Shown one piece after another: positions 10,530 through 23,101 of a stretch of DNA of 64,000 nt. Position 1 is the first letter of the stretch. Every line of letters begins with the position of its first letter. A program made the position numbers and the translations under genes. The notes under the pieces are model-generated. The model did not search any database. It saw only the letters and a list, made by a program, of their open reading frames with translations, and had not been told where the DNA came from. Source of the stretch: Haematobia irritans (lineage: Eukaryota > Arthropoda > Insecta > Diptera > Muscidae); contig NC_134397.1 in assembly GCF_050003625.1 (NCBI RefSeq), forward strand, positions 223,572,537-223,636,536, read 5' to 3'.

Positions 10530-10603
10530 ATGAGCAAAACAAGTTTTTTATAAAAAATTTTAAATTTTTTCCTTTTCGCTCTAGGACGCATAGTTTAGGA
10601 GAT
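10530..10603 (+). repeat. Truncated 74-bp class B monomer
   Basis: The monomer has the B start ('ttataaaaaattttaaa') and then jumps from 'ttttttcc' to 'ttttcgctctagg'. It lacks 51 bp, from 'aggatttgg' through 'gaattaagct'. The junction lies in a shared T-rich, CC-containing tract, so short-homology deletion is plausible. The same junction appears at 12479-12552, 54190-54263 (approximate), 60255-60328, 62580-62653 and 63154-63227, so one event was spread by later duplications. Confidence 0.93.
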
Positions 10604-11353
10604 ATGAGCAAAACAAGTTTTTCATATAAAAATTTCAATTTTTTCAGGATTTGGATGGAATTTTCGATTTTTTGGGGGTGGCCATGAATTAAGCTCCTTT
10701 TCGCTGTAGGACCCATAGTTTAGGAGATATGAGCAAAACAAGTTTTTTATAAAAAATTTTAAATTTTTTCAGGATTTGGATGGAATTTTCTATTTTTTTG
10801 TGGTGGTCATGAATTAAGCTCCTTTTCGCTGTAGGACGCATAGTTTAGGAGATATGAGCAAAACAAGTTTTTCATATAAAAATTTCATTTTTTCCAGGAT
10901 TTGGATGGAATTTTCGATTTTTTGGGGGTGGTCATGAATTAAGCTCCTTTTCGCTCTAGGACGCATAGTTTAGGAGATATGAGCAAAACAAGTTTTTCAT
11001 ATAAAAATTTCAATTTTTTCATGATTTGGATGGAATTTTCGATTTTTTGGGGGTGGTCATGAATTAAGCTCCTTTTCGCTGTAGGACGCATAGTTTAGGA
11101 GATATGAGCAAAACAAGTTTTTCATATAAAAATTTCAATTTTTTCAGGATTTGGATGGAATTTTCGATTTTTTGGGGGTGGTCATGAATTAAGCTCCTTT
11201 TCGCTCTAGGACGCATAGTTTAGGAGATATGAGCAAAACAAGTTTTTCATATAAAAATTTCAATTTTTTCAGGATTTGGATGGAATTTTCGATTTTTTGG
11301 GGGTGGTCATGAATTAAGCTCCTTTTCGCTCTAGGACGCATAGTTTAGGAGAT

Positions 11354-13302
11354 ATGAGCAAAACAAGTTTTTCATATAAAAATTTCAATTTTTTCAGGAT
11401 TTGGATGGAATTTTCGATTTTTTGGGGGTGGTCATGAATTAAGCTCCTTTTCGCTGTAGGACGCATAGTTTAGGAGATATGAGCAAAAAAAGTTTTTCAT
11501 ATAAAAATTTCAATTTTTTCAGGATTTGGTTGGAATTTTCGATTTTTTGGGGGTGGTCATGAATTAAGCTCCTTTTCGCTCTAGGACGCATAGTTTAGGC
11601 GATATGAGCAAAACAAGTTTTTCATATAAAAATTTAAATTTTTTCAGGATTTGGTTGGAATATTCGATTTTTTGGGGGTGGTCATGAATTAAGCTCCTTT
11701 TCGCTCTAGGACGCATAGTTTAGGAGATATGAGCAAAACAAGTTTTTCATATAAAAATTTCAATTTTTTCAGGATTTGGATGGAATTTTCGATTTTTTGG
11801 TGGTGGTCATGAATTAAGCTCCTTTTCGCTGTAGGACGCATAGTTTAGGAGATATGAGCAAAACAAGTTTTTCATATACAAATTTCAATTTTTTCAGGAT
11901 TTGGTTGGAATTTTCGATTTTTTGGGGGTGGTCATGAATTAAGCTCCTTTTCGCTCTAGGACGCATAGTTTAGGAGATATGAGCAAAACAAGTTTTTCAT
12001 ATAAAAATTTCAATTTTTTCAGGATTTGGTTGGAATTTTCGATTTTTTGGGGGTGGTCATGAATTAAGCTCCTTTTCGCTCTAGGACGCATAGTTTAGGA
12101 GATATGAGCAAAACAAGTTTTTCATATAAAAATTTCAATTTTTTCAGGATTTGGATGGAATTTTCGATTTTTTGGTGGTGGTCATGAATTAAGCTCCTTT
12201 TCGCTGTAGGACGCATAGTTTAGGAGATATGAGCAAAACAAGTTTTTCATATAAAAATTTCAATTTTTTCAGGATTTGGTTGGAATTTTCGATTTTATGG
12301 GGGTGGTCATGAATTAAGCTCCTTTTCGCTCTAGGACGCATAGTTTAGGAGATATGAGCAAAACAAGTTTTTCATATAAAAATTTCAATTTTTTCAGGAT
12401 TTGGATGGAATTTTCGATTTTTTGGGGGTGGTCATGAATTAAGCTCCTTTACGCTCTAGGACGCATAGTTTAGGAGATATGAGCAAAACAAGTTTTTTAT
12501 AAAAAATTTTAAATTTTTTCCTTTTCGCTCTAGGACGCATAGTTTAGGAGATATGAGCAAAACAAGTTTTTCATATAAAAATTTCAATTTTTTCAGGATT
12601 TGGATGGAATTTTCGATTTTTTGGGGGTGGTCATGAATTAAGCTCCTTTTCGCTCTAGGACGCATAGTTTAGGAGATATGAGCAAAACAAGTTTTTTATA
12701 AAAAATTTTAAATTTTTTCAGGATTTGGATGGAATTTTCTATTTTTTTGTGGTGGTCATGAATTAAGCTCCTTTTCGCTGTAGGACGCATAGTTTAGGAG
12801 ATATGAGCAAAACAAGTTTTTCATATAAAAATTTCATTTTTTCCAGGATTTGGATGGAATTTTCGATTTTTTGGGGGTGGTCATGAATTAAGCTCCTTTT
12901 CGCTCTAGGACGCATAGTTTAGGAGATATGAGCAAAACAAGTTTTTCATATAAAAATTTCAATTTTTTCATGATTTGGATGGAATTTTCGATTTTTTGGG
13001 GGTGGTCATGAATTAAGCTCCTTTTCGCTGTAGGACGCATAGTTTAGGAGATATGAGCAAAACAAGTTTTTCATATAAAAATTTCAATTTTTTCAGGATT
13101 TGGATGGAATTTTCGATTTTTTGGGGGTGGTCATGAATTAAGCTCCTTTTCGCTCTAGGACGCATAGTTTAGGAGATATGAGCAAAACAAGTTTTTCATA
13201 TAAAAATTTCAATTTTTTCAGGATTTGGATGGAATTTTCGATTTTTTGGGGGTGGTCATGAATTAAGCTCCTTTTCGCTCTAGGACGCATAGTTTAGGAG
13301 AT
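11354..13302 (+). repeat. 2-kb tandem higher-order repeat, copy 2 (1949 bp)
   Basis: Copy 2 matches copy 1 but has one monomer fewer around 11854-12103. It has its own changes: 'gtttaggcgat', 'ggaatattcg' and 'gattttatggggg'. Monomers after the truncated B (B with ctgt at 12678, ttcattttttcc at 12803, 'catgatttgg' at 12928) mirror those at 10729, 10854 and 10979. Similarity ends near 13303, where a 'cgctttttt' monomer appears. Confidence 0.87.
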
Positions 13303-15794
13303 ATGAGCAAAACAAGTTTTTCATATAAAAATTTCAATTTTTTCAGGATTTGGTTGGAATTTTCGCTTTTTTGGTGGTGGTCATGAATTAAGCTCCTTTT
13401 CGCTCTAGGACGCATAGTTTAGGAGATATGAGCAAAACAAGTTTTTCATATAAAAATTTCAATATTTTCAGGATTTGGTTGGAATTTTCGATTTTTTGGG
13501 GGTGGTCATGAATTAAGCTCCTTTTCGCTCTAGGACGCATAGTTTAGGAGATATGAGCAAAACAAGTTTTTCATATAAAAATTTCAATTTTTTCAGGATT
13601 TGGATGGAATTTTCGATTTTTTGGTGGTGGTCATTAATTAAGCTCCTTTTCGCTGTAGGACGCATAGTTTAGGAGATATGAGCAAAACAAGTTTTTCATA
13701 TAAAAATTTCAATTTTTTCAGGATTTGGTTGGAATTTTCGATTTTTTGGGGGTGGTCATGAATTAAGCTCCTTTTCGCTCTAGGACGCATAGTTTAGGAG
13801 ATATGAGCAAAACAAGTTTTTTATAAAAAATTTTAAATTTTTTCAGGATTTGGATGGAATTTTCTATTTTTTTGTGGTGGTCATGAATTAAGCTCCTTTT
13901 CGCTTTAGGACGCATAGTTTAGGAGATATGAGCAAAACAAGTTTTTCATATAAAAATTTCAATTTTTTCCAGGATTTGGATGGAATTTTCGCTTTTTTGG
14001 TGGTGGTCATGAATTAAGCTCCTTTTCGCTCTAGGACGCATAGTTTAGGAGATATGAGCAAAACAAGTTTTTCATATAAAAATTTCAATTTTTTCAGGAT
14101 TTGGATGGAATTTTCGATTTTTTGGGGGTGGTCATGAATTAAGCTCCTTTTCGCTCTAGGACGCATAGTTTAGGCAAAACAAGTTTTTCATATAAAAATT
14201 TCAATTTTTTCAGGATTTGGTTGGAATTTTCGATTTTTTGAGGGTGGTCATGAATTAAGCTCCTTTTCGCTCTAGGACGCATAGTTTAGGAGATATGAGC
14301 AAAACAAGTTTTTCATATAAAAATTTTAATTTTTTCAGGATTTGGTTGGAATTTTCGATTTTTTGGGGGTGGTCATGAATTAAGCTCCTTTTCGCTCTAG
14401 GACGCATAGTTTAGGAGATATGAGCAAAACAAGTTTTTCATATAAAAATTTCAATTTTTTCAGGATTTGGATGGAATTTTCGATTTTTTGGGTGTGGTCA
14501 TGAATTAAGCTCCTTTTCGCTCTAGGACGCATAGTTTAAGAGATATGAGCAAAACAAGTTTTTCATATAAAAATTTCAATTTTTTCAGGATTTGGATGGA
14601 ATTTTCGATTTTTTGGGGGTGGTCATGAATTAAGCTCCTTTTCGCTGTAGGACGCATAGTTTATGAGATATGAGCAAAACAAGTTTTTCATATAAAAATT
14701 TAAATTTTTTCAGGATTTGGATGGAATTTTCGATTTTTTGGGGGTGGTCATGAATTAAGCTCCTTTTCGCTCTAGGACGCATAGTTTAGGAGATATGAGC
14801 AAAACAAGTTTTTCATATAAAAATTTCAATTTTTTCAGGATTTGGATGGAATTTTCGATTTTTTGGGGGTGGCCATGAATTAAGCTCCTTTTCGCTGTAG
14901 GACGCATAGTTTAGGAGATATGAGCAAAACAAGTTTTTCATATAAAAATTTCAATTTTTTCAGGATTTGGTTGGAATTTTCGATTTTTTGGGGGTGGTCA
15001 TGAATTAAGCTCCTTTTCGCTCTAGGACGCATAGTTTAGGAGATATGAGCAAAACAAGTTTTTCATATAAAAATTTCAATTTTTTCAGGATTTGGTTGGA
15101 ATTTTCGATTTTTTGGGGGTGGTCATGAATTAAGCTCCTTTTCGCTCTAGGACGCATAGTTTAGGAGATATGAGCAAAACAAGTTTTTCATATAAAAATT
15201 TCAATTTTTTCAGGATTTGGATGGAATTTTCGATTTTTTGGGGGTGGTCATGAATTAAGCTCCTTTTCGCTCTAGGACGCATAGTTTAGGAGATATGAGC
15301 AAAACAAGTTTTTTATAAAAAATTTTAAATTTTTTCAGGATTTGGATGGAATTTTCTATTTTTTTGTGGTTGTCATGAATTAAGCTCCTTTTCGCTTTAG
15401 GACGCATAGTTTAGGAGATATGAGCAAAACAAGTTTTTCATATAAAAATTTCAATTTTTTCCAGGATTTGGATGGAATTTTCGCTTTTTTGGTGGTGGTC
15501 ATGAATTAAGCTCCTTTTCGTTCTAGGACGCATAGTTTAGGAGATATGAGCAAAACAAGTTTTTCATATAAAAATTTCAATTTTTTCAGGATTTGGATGG
15601 AATTTTCGATTTTTTGGGGGTGGTCATGAATTAAGCTCCTTTTCGCTCTAGGACGCATAGTTTAGGAGATATGAGGAAAACAAGTTTTTCATATAAAAAT
15701 TTCATTTTTTCAGGATTTGGATGGAATTTTCGATTTTTTGGGGGTGGTCATGAATTAAGCTCCTTTTCGCTCTAGGACGCATAGTTTAGGAGAT
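13303..15794 (+). repeat. Mixed A and B monomers, few higher-order marks
   Basis: About 20 monomers including B/cttt at 13803 and 15295, each followed by a 126-bp 'cgctttttt' monomer. A 9-bp deletion turns 'tttaggagatatgagcaaa' into 'tttaggcaaa' at 14169-14178. An 'atgaggaaaa' monomer with one T missing begins at 15671. It is the first of four such copies (also 16671, 18763, 20130). No gene or unique sequence was seen. Confidence 0.85.
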
Positions 15795-17899
15795 ATGAGC
15801 AAAACAAGTTTTTCATATAAAAATTTCAATTTTTTCAGGATTTGGATGGAATTTTCGATTTTTTGGTGGTGGTCATGAATTAAGCTCCTTTTCGCTGTAG
15901 GACGCATAGCTTAGGAGATATGAGCAAAACAAGTTTTTCATATAAAAATTTCAATTTTTTCAGGATTTGGATGGAATTTTCGATTTTTTGGGGGTGGTCA
16001 TGAATTAAGCTCCTTTTCGCTCTAGGACGCATAGTTTAGGAGATATGAGCAAAACAAGTTTTTCATATAAAAATTTCAATTTTTTCCAGGATTTGGATGG
16101 AATTTTCGCTTTTTTGGTGGTGGTCATGAATTAAGCTCCTTTTCGCTCTAGGACGCATAGTTTAGGAGATATGAGCAAAACAAGTTTTTCATATAAAAAT
16201 TTCAATTTTTTCAGGATTTGGATGGAATTTTCGATTTTTTGGGGGTGGTCATGAATTAAGCTCCTTTTCGCTCTAGGACGCATAGTTTAGGAGATATGAG
16301 CAAAACAAGTTTTTCATATAAAAATTTCAATTTTTTCAGGATACGGATGGAATTTTCGATTTTTTGGGGGTGGTCATGAATTAAGCTCCTTTTCGCTCTA
16401 GGACGCATAGTTTAGGAGATATGAGCAAAACAAGTTTTTCATTTAAAAATTTCAATTTTTTCAGGATTTGGATGGAATTTTCGCTTTTTTGGTGGTGGTC
16501 ATGAATTAAGCTCCTTTTCGCTCTAGGACGCATAGTTTAGGAGATATGAGCAAAACAAGTTTTTCATATAAAAATTTCAATTTTTTCAGGATTTGGATGG
16601 AATTTTCGATTTTTTGGGGGTGGTCATGAATTAAGCTCCTTTTCGCTCTAGGACGCATAGTTTAGGAGATATGAGGAAAACAAGTTTTTCATATAAAAAT
16701 TTCATTTTTTCAGGATTTGGATGGAATTTTCGATTTTTTGGGGGTGGTCATGAATTAAGCTCCTTTTCGCTCTAGGACGCATAGTTTAGGAGATATGAGC
16801 AAAACAAGTTTTTCATATAAAAATTTCAATTTTTTCAGGATTTGGATGGAATTTTCGATTTTTTGGGGGTGGTCATGAATTAAGCTCCTTTTCGCTGTAG
16901 GACGCATAGTTTAGGAGATATGAGCAAAACAAGTTTTTTATATAAAAATTTCAATTTTTTCAGGATTTGGTTGGAATTTTCAATTTTTTGGGGGTGGTCA
17001 TGAATTAAGCTCCTTTTCGCTCTACGACGCATAGTTTAGGAGATATGAGCAAAACAAGTTTTTCATATAAAAATTTTCAGGATTTGGATGGAATTTTCGA
17101 TTTTTTGGGGGTGGTCATGAATTAAGCTCCTTTTCGCTCTAGGACGCATAGTTTAGGAGATATGAGCAAAACAAGTTTTTCATATAAAAATTTCAATTTT
17201 TTCAGGATTTGGATGGAATTTTCGATTTTTTGGGGGTGGCCATGAATTAAGCTCCTTTTCGCTGTAGGACCCATAGTTTAGGAGATATGAGCAAAACAAG
17301 TTTTTCATATAAAAATTTCAATTTTTTCAGGATTTGGATGGAATTTTCGATTTTATGGGGGTGGTCATGAATTAAGCTCCTTTTCGCTGTAGGACGCATA
17401 GTTTAGGAGATATGAGCAAAACAAGTTTTTCATATAAAAATTTCAATTTTTTCAGGATTTGGTTGGAATTTTCGATTTTTTGGGGGTGGTCATGAATTAA
17501 TCTCCTTTTCGCTCTAGGACGCATAGTTTAGGAGATATGAGCAAAACAAGTTTTTCATATAAAAATTTCAATTTTTTCAGGATTTGGTTGGAATTTTCGA
17601 TTTTTTGGGGGTGGTCATGAAGCTCCTTTTCGCTCTAGGACGCATAGTTTAGGAGATATGAGCAAAACAAGTTTTTCATATAAAAATTTTCAGGATTTGG
17701 ATGGAATTTTCGATTTTTTGGGGGTGGTCATGAATTAAGCTCCTTTTCGCTCTAGGACGCATAGTTTAGGAGATATGAGCAAAACAAGTTTTTCATATAA
17801 AAATTTCAATTTTTTCAGGATTTGGATGGAATTTTCGATTTTTTGGGGGTGGTCATGAATTAAGCTCCTTTTCGCTGTAGGACGCATAGTTTAGGAGAT
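15795..17899 (+). repeat. 2105-bp higher-order block, copy 1
   Basis: This block recurs at 19254-21358 with the same length. Shared marks at a constant offset of 3459 bp include 'gcatagcttagg', the 126-bp 'cgctttttt' monomer (16045 and 19504), 'aggatacggatgg' (16338 and 19797), 'atgaggaaaa' (16671 and 20130), 'tctacgacgc' (17021 and 20480), an 8-bp deletion giving 'aaaaattttcagg', 'gaattaatctcc', and a 4-bp deletion giving 'catgaagctcc'. Indels inside the block also match, so this is a true duplication. Confidence 0.92.
16045..16170 (+). repeat. 126-bp class A subtype with 'cgctttttt' and 'ttccagg'
   Basis: This subtype has one extra C (ttcaattttttccagg), making it 126 bp, and reads 'ttcgcttttttggtggtgg' in place of 'ttcgattttttggggg'. 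Other copies lie at 18512, 19504, 32080 (approximate), 35425 and 36052, and near 46091. It most often follows a B monomer that carries cttt before 'agga' (13803, 15295, 35300, 35926 and others). In the 16-20 kb region it has become uncoupled from B and moves with a local higher-order unit. Confidence 0.85.
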
Positions 17900-19253
17900 A
17901 TGAGCAAAACAAGTTTTTCATATAAAAATTTCAATTTTTTCAGGATTTGGATGGAATTTTCGATTTTTTGGGGGTGGTCATGAATTAAGCTCCTTTTCGC
18001 TGTAGGACGCATAGTTTAGGAGATATGAGCAAAACAAGTTTTTCATATAAAAATTTCAATTTTTTCAGGATTTGGATGGAATTTTCGATTTTTTGGGGGT
18101 GGTCATGAATTAAGCTCCTTTTCGCTCTAGGACGCATAGTTTAGGAGATATGAGCAAAACAAGTTTTTCATATAAAAATTTCAATTTTTTCAGGATTTGG
18201 TTGGAATTTTCGATTTTTTGGTGGTGGAATTAAGCTCCTTTTCGCTCTAGGACGCATAGTTTAGGAGATATGAGCAAAACAAGTTTTTCATATAAAAATT
18301 TTCAGGATTTGGATGGAATTTTCGATTTTTTGGGGGTGGTCATGAATTAAGCTCCTTTTCGCTCTAGGACGCATAGTTTAGGAGATATGAGCAAAACAAG
18401 TTTTTCATATAAAAATTTCAATTTTTTCAGGATTTGGATGGAATTTTCGATTTTTTGGGGGTGGTCATGAATTAAGCTCCTTTTCGCTCTAGGACGCATA
18501 GTTTAGGAGATATGAGCAAAACAAGTTTTTCATATAAAAATTTCAATTTTTTCCAGGATTTGGATGGAATTTTCGCTTTTTTGGTGGTGGTCATGAATTA
18601 AGCTCCTTTTCGCTCTAGGACGCATAGTTTAGGAGATATGAGCAAAACAAGTTTTTCATATAAAAATTTCAATTTTTTCAGGATTTGGATGGAATTTTCG
18701 ATTTTTTGGGGGTGGTCATGAATTAAGCTCCTTTTCGCTCTAGGACGCATAGTTTAGGAGATATGAGGAAAACAAGTTTTTCATATAAAAATTTCATTTT
18801 TTCAGGATTTGGATGGAATTTTCGATTTTTTGGGGGTGGTCATGAATTAAGCTCCTTTTCGCTCTAGGACGCATAGTTTAGGAGATATGAGCAAAACAAG
18901 TTTTTCATATAAAAATTTCAATTTTTTCAGGATTTGGATGGAATTTTCGATTTTTTGGGGGTGGTCATGAATTAAGCTCCTTTTCGCTGTAGGACGCATA
19001 GTTTAGGAGATATGAGCAAAACAAGTTTTTTATATAAAAATTTCAATTTTTTCAGGATTTGGTTGGAATTTTCAATTTTTTGGGGGTGGTCATGAATTAA
19101 GCTCCTTTTCGCTCTACGACGCATAGTTTAGGAGATATGAGCAAAACAAGTTTTTCATATAAAAATTTTCAGGATTTGGATGGAATTTTCGATTTTTTGG
19201 GGGTGGTCATGAATTAAGCTCCTTTTCGCTCTAGGACGCATAGTTTAGGAGAT
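17900..19253 (+). repeat. Intervening block, partly a third copy of the 2.1-kb unit
   Basis: From about 18512 the order repeats part of the neighbouring block: 126-bp 'cgctttttt' monomer, plain A, 'atgaggaaaa' at 18763, 'tctacgacgc' at 19113, then the 8-bp-deleted monomer at 19137. Offsets are 2092 bp to the left copy and 1367 bp to the right copy. The left part has a 5-bp deletion (ggtggtggaattaag near 18221) also seen near 22430, and another 8-bp-deleted monomer at 18270. Confidence 0.86.
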
Positions 19254-21358
19254 ATGAGCAAAACAAGTTTTTCATATAAAAATTTCAATTTTTTCAGGAT
19301 TTGGATGGAATTTTCGATTTTTTGGTGGTGGTCATGAATTAAGCTCCTTTTCGCTGTAGGTCGCATAGCTTAGGAGATATGAGCAAAACAAGTTTTTCAT
19401 ATAAAAATTTCAATTTTTTCAGGATTTGGATGGAATTTTCGATTTTTTGGGGGTGGTCATGAATTAAGCTCCTTTTCGCTCTAGGACGCATAGTTTAGGA
19501 GATATGAGCAAAACAAGTTTTTCATATAAAAATTTCAATTTTTTCCAGGATTTGGATGGAATTTTCGCTTTTTTGGTGGTGGTCATGAATTAAGCTCCTT
19601 TTCGCTCTAGGACGCATAGTTTAGGAGATATGAGCAAAACAAGTTTTTCATATAAAAATTTCAATTTTTTCAGGATTTGGATGGAATTTTCGATTTTTTG
19701 GGGGTGGTCATGAATTAAGCTCCTTTTCGCTCTAGGACGCATAGTTTAGGAGATATGAGCAAAACAAGTTTTTCATATAAAAATTTCAATTTTTTCAGGA
19801 TACGGATGGAATTTTCGATTTTTTGGGGGTGGTCATGAATTAAGCTCCTTTTCGCTCTAGGACGCATAGTTTAGGAGATATGAGCAAAACAAGTTTTTCA
19901 TATAAAAATTTCAATTTTTTCAGAATTTGGATGGAATTTTCGCTTTTTTGGTGGTGGTCATGAATTAAGCTCCTTTTCGCTCTAGGACGCATAGTTTAGG
20001 AGATATGAGCAAAACAAGTTTTTCATATAAAAATTTCAATTTTTTCAGGATTTGGATGGAATTTTCGATTTTTTGGGGGTGGTCATGAATTAAGCTCCTT
20101 TTCGCTCTAGGACGCATAGTTTAGGAGATATGAGGAAAACAAGTTTTTCATATAAAAATTTCATTTTTTCAGGATTTGGATGGAATTTTCGATTTTTTGG
20201 GGGTGGTCATGAATTAAGCTCCTTTTCGCTCTAGGACGCATAGTTTAGGAGATATGAGCAAAACAAGTTTTTCATATAAAAATTTCAATTTTTTCAGGAT
20301 TTGGATGGAATTTTCGATTTTTTGGGGGTGGTCATGAATTAAGCTCCTTTTCGCTGTAGGACGCATAGTTTAGGAGATATGAGCAAAACAAGTTTTTTAT
20401 ATAAAAATTTCAATTTTTTCAGGATTTGGTTGGAATTTTCAATTTTTTGGGGGTGGTCATGAATTAAGCTCCTTTTCGCTCTACGACGCATAGTTTAGGA
20501 GATATGAGCAAAACAAGTTTTTCATATAAAAATTTTCAGGATTTGGATGGAATTTTCGATTTTTTGGGGGTGGTCATGAATTAAGCTCCTTTTCGCTCTA
20601 GGACGCATAGTTTAGGAGATATGAGCAAAACAAGTTTTTCATATAAAAATTTCAATTTTTTCAGGATTTGGATGGAATTTTCGATTTTTTGGGGGTGGCC
20701 ATGAATTAAGCTGCTTTTCGCTGTAGGACCCATAGTTTAGGAGATATGAGCAAAACAAGTTTTTCATATAAAAATTTCAATTTTTTCAGGATTTGGATGG
20801 AATTTTCGATTTTTTGGGGGTGGTCATGAATTAAGCTCCTTTTCGCTGTAGGACGCATAGTTTAGGAGATATGAGCAAAACAAGTTTTTCATATAAAAAT
20901 TTCAATTTTTTCAGGATTTGGTTGGAATTTTCGATTTTTTGGGGGTGGTCATGAATTAATCTCCTTTTCGCTCTAGGACGCATAGTTTAGGAGATATGAG
21001 CAAAACAAGTTTTTCATATAAAAATTTCAATTTTTTCAGGATTTGGTTGGAATTTTCGATTTTTTGGGGGTGGTCATGAAGCTCCTTTTCGCTCTAGGAC
21101 GCATAGTTTAGGAGATATGAGCAAAACAAGTTTTTCATATAAAAATTTTCAGGATTTGGATGGAATTTTCGATTTTTTGGGGGTGGTCATGAATTAAGCT
21201 CCTTTTCGCTCTAGGACGCATAGTTTAGGAGATATGAGCAAAACAAGTTTTTCATATAAAAATTTCAATTTTTTCAGGATTTGGATGGAATTTTCGATTT
21301 TTTGGGGGTGGTCATGAATTAAGCTCCTTTTCGCTGTAGGACGCATAGTTTAGGAGAT
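19254..21358 (+). repeat. 2105-bp higher-order block, copy 2
   Basis: Copy 2 of the block at 15795-17899. Differences are few: 'ggtcgcatagc' near 19358, 'cagaatttgg' near 19922, and 'agctgctttt' near 20711. The matching length and near-identity indicate a recent duplication. After 21359 the order departs: a ggcc/gaccc monomer replaces the plain gatgg/ctgt monomer at 17900. Confidence 0.91.
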
Positions 21359-22108
21359 ATGAGCAAAACAAGTTTTTCATATAAAAATTTCAATTTTTTC
21401 AGGATTTGGATGGAATTTTCGATTTTTTGGGGGTGGCCATGAATTAAGCTCCTTTTCGCTGTAGGACCCATAGTTTAGGAGATATGAGCAAAACAAGTTT
21501 TTCATATAAAAATTTCAATTTTTTCAGGATTTGGATGGAATTTTCGATTTTTTGGGGGTGGTCATGAATTAAGCTCCTTTTCGCTGTAGGACGCATAGTT
21601 TAGGAGATATGAGCAAAACAAGTTTTTCATATAAAAATTTCAATTTTTTCAGGATTTGGTTGGAATTTTCGATTTTTTGGGGTGGTCATGAATTAAGCTC
21701 CTTTTCGCTCTAGGACGCATAGTTTAGGAGATATGAGCAAAACAAGTTTTTCATATAAAAATTTCAATTTTTTCTGGATTTGGATGGAATTTTCGATTTT
21801 TTGGTGGTGGTCATGAATTAAGCTCCTTTTCGCTGTAGGACGCATAGTTTAGGAGATATGAGCAAAACAAGTTTTTCATATAAAAATTTCAATTTTTTCC
21901 AGGATTTGGATGGAATTTTCGCTTTTTTGGTGGTGGTCATGAATTAAGCTCCTTTTCGCTCTAGGACGCATAGTTTAGGAGATATGAGCAAAACAAGTTT
22001 TTCATATAAAAATTTCAATTTTTTCAGGATTTGGTTGGAATTTTCGATTTTTTGGGGGTGGTCATGAATTAAGCTCCTTTTCGCTCTAGGACGCATAGTT
22101 TAGGAGAT
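21359..22108 (+). repeat. Ordinary class A monomers
   Basis: Six monomers of the common class A variants. One has a G missing in the G-run (near 21681), one has 'ttttttctggattt' near 21771, and one is a 126-bp 'cgctttttt' copy near 21858. Nothing else was seen. Confidence 0.8.
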
Positions 22109-23101
22109 ATGAGCAAAACAAGTTTTTCATATAAAAATTTCAATTTTTTCAGGATTTGGTTGGAATTTTCGATTTTTTGGGGGTGGTCATGAATTAAGCT
22201 CCTTTTCGCTGTAGGACGCATAGTTTAGGAGATATGAGCAAAACAAGTTTTTCATATAAAAATTTCAATTTTTTCAGGATTTGGATGGAATTTTCGATTT
22301 TTTGGGGGTGGTCATGAATTAAGCTCCTTTTCGCTCTAGGACGCATAGTTTAGGAGATATGAGCAAAACAAGTTTTTCATATAAAAATTTCAATTTTTTC
22401 AGGATTTGGTTGGAATTTTCGATTTTTTGGTGGTGGAATTAAGCTCCTTTTCGCTCTAGGACGCATAGTTTAGGAGATATGAGCAAAACAAGTTTTTCAT
22501 ATAAAAATTTCAATTTTTTCAGGATTTGGATGGAATTTTCGATTTTTTGGGGGTGGTCATGAATTAAGCTCCTTTTCGCTGTAGGACGCATAGTTTAGGA
22601 GATATGAGCAAAACAAGTTTTTCATATAAAAATTTCAATTTTTTCAGGATTTGGTTGGAATTTTCGATTTTTTGGGGGTGGTCATGAAGCTCCTTTTCGC
22701 TCTAGGACGCATAGTTTAGGAGATATGAGCAAAACAAGTTTTTCATATAAAAATTTCAATTTTTTCAGGATTTGGTTGGAATTTTCGATTTTTTGGTGGT
22801 GGTCATGAATTAAGCTCCTTTTCGCTCTAGGACGCATAGTTTAGGAGATATGAGCAAAACAAGTTTTTCATATAAAAATTTCCAAATTTTTTCAGGATTT
22901 GGATGGAATTTTCGATTTTTTGGGGGTGGCCATGAATTAAGCTCCTTTTCGCTGTAGGACCCATAGTTTACGAGATATGAGCAAAACAAGTTTTTCATAT
23001 AAAAATTTCAATTTTTTCAGGATTTGGATGGAATTTTCGATTTTTTGGGGGTGGTCATGAATTAAGCTCCTTTTCGCTGTAGGACGCATAGTTTAGGAGA
23101 T
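22109..23101 (+). repeat. 1-kb tandem higher-order repeat, copy 1 (993 bp)
   Basis: Eight monomers repeated from 23102. Marks: a gttgg/ctgt monomer first, a 'catgaagctcc' 4-bp deletion (near 22683 and 23681), and a ggcc/gaccc monomer (22850 and 23848). Copy 1 alone has a 5-bp deletion near 22430 and a 2-bp gain ('tttccaaatttttt') near 22882, which account for the length difference from copy 2. Confidence 0.85.

Larger units (their letters stand above)
9280..11353 (+). repeat. 2-kb tandem higher-order repeat, copy 1 (2074 bp)
   Basis: The block is repeated from 11354. Shared private marks are 'gagcaaaaaaag' (9407 and 11481, offset 2074), 'atttaaatttttt' in the next monomer, 'catatacaaattt', 'ctcctttacgctc' (monomers at 10405 and 12354) and a 74-bp truncated B monomer (10530 and 12479, offset 1949). 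The offset change from 2074 to 1949 means one monomer was lost in copy 2 between these marks. Confidence 0.88.

Noticed and set aside
10507..12665. Minus-strand open frames of 69 codons (10507-10716, 12456-12665), and the same frames near 54165, 60232, 62557 and 63131
   Set aside because: They are the minus-strand reading of a 74-bp truncated B monomer and its neighbour. The 51-bp deletion joins two stretches of the same repeat peptide. The sequence is repeat-derived, low in complexity, and identical wherever this junction has been copied.
22810..22998. Minus-strand open frame of 62 codons
   Set aside because: Made by the 2-bp gain near 22882, which moves the reading frame in one monomer only.
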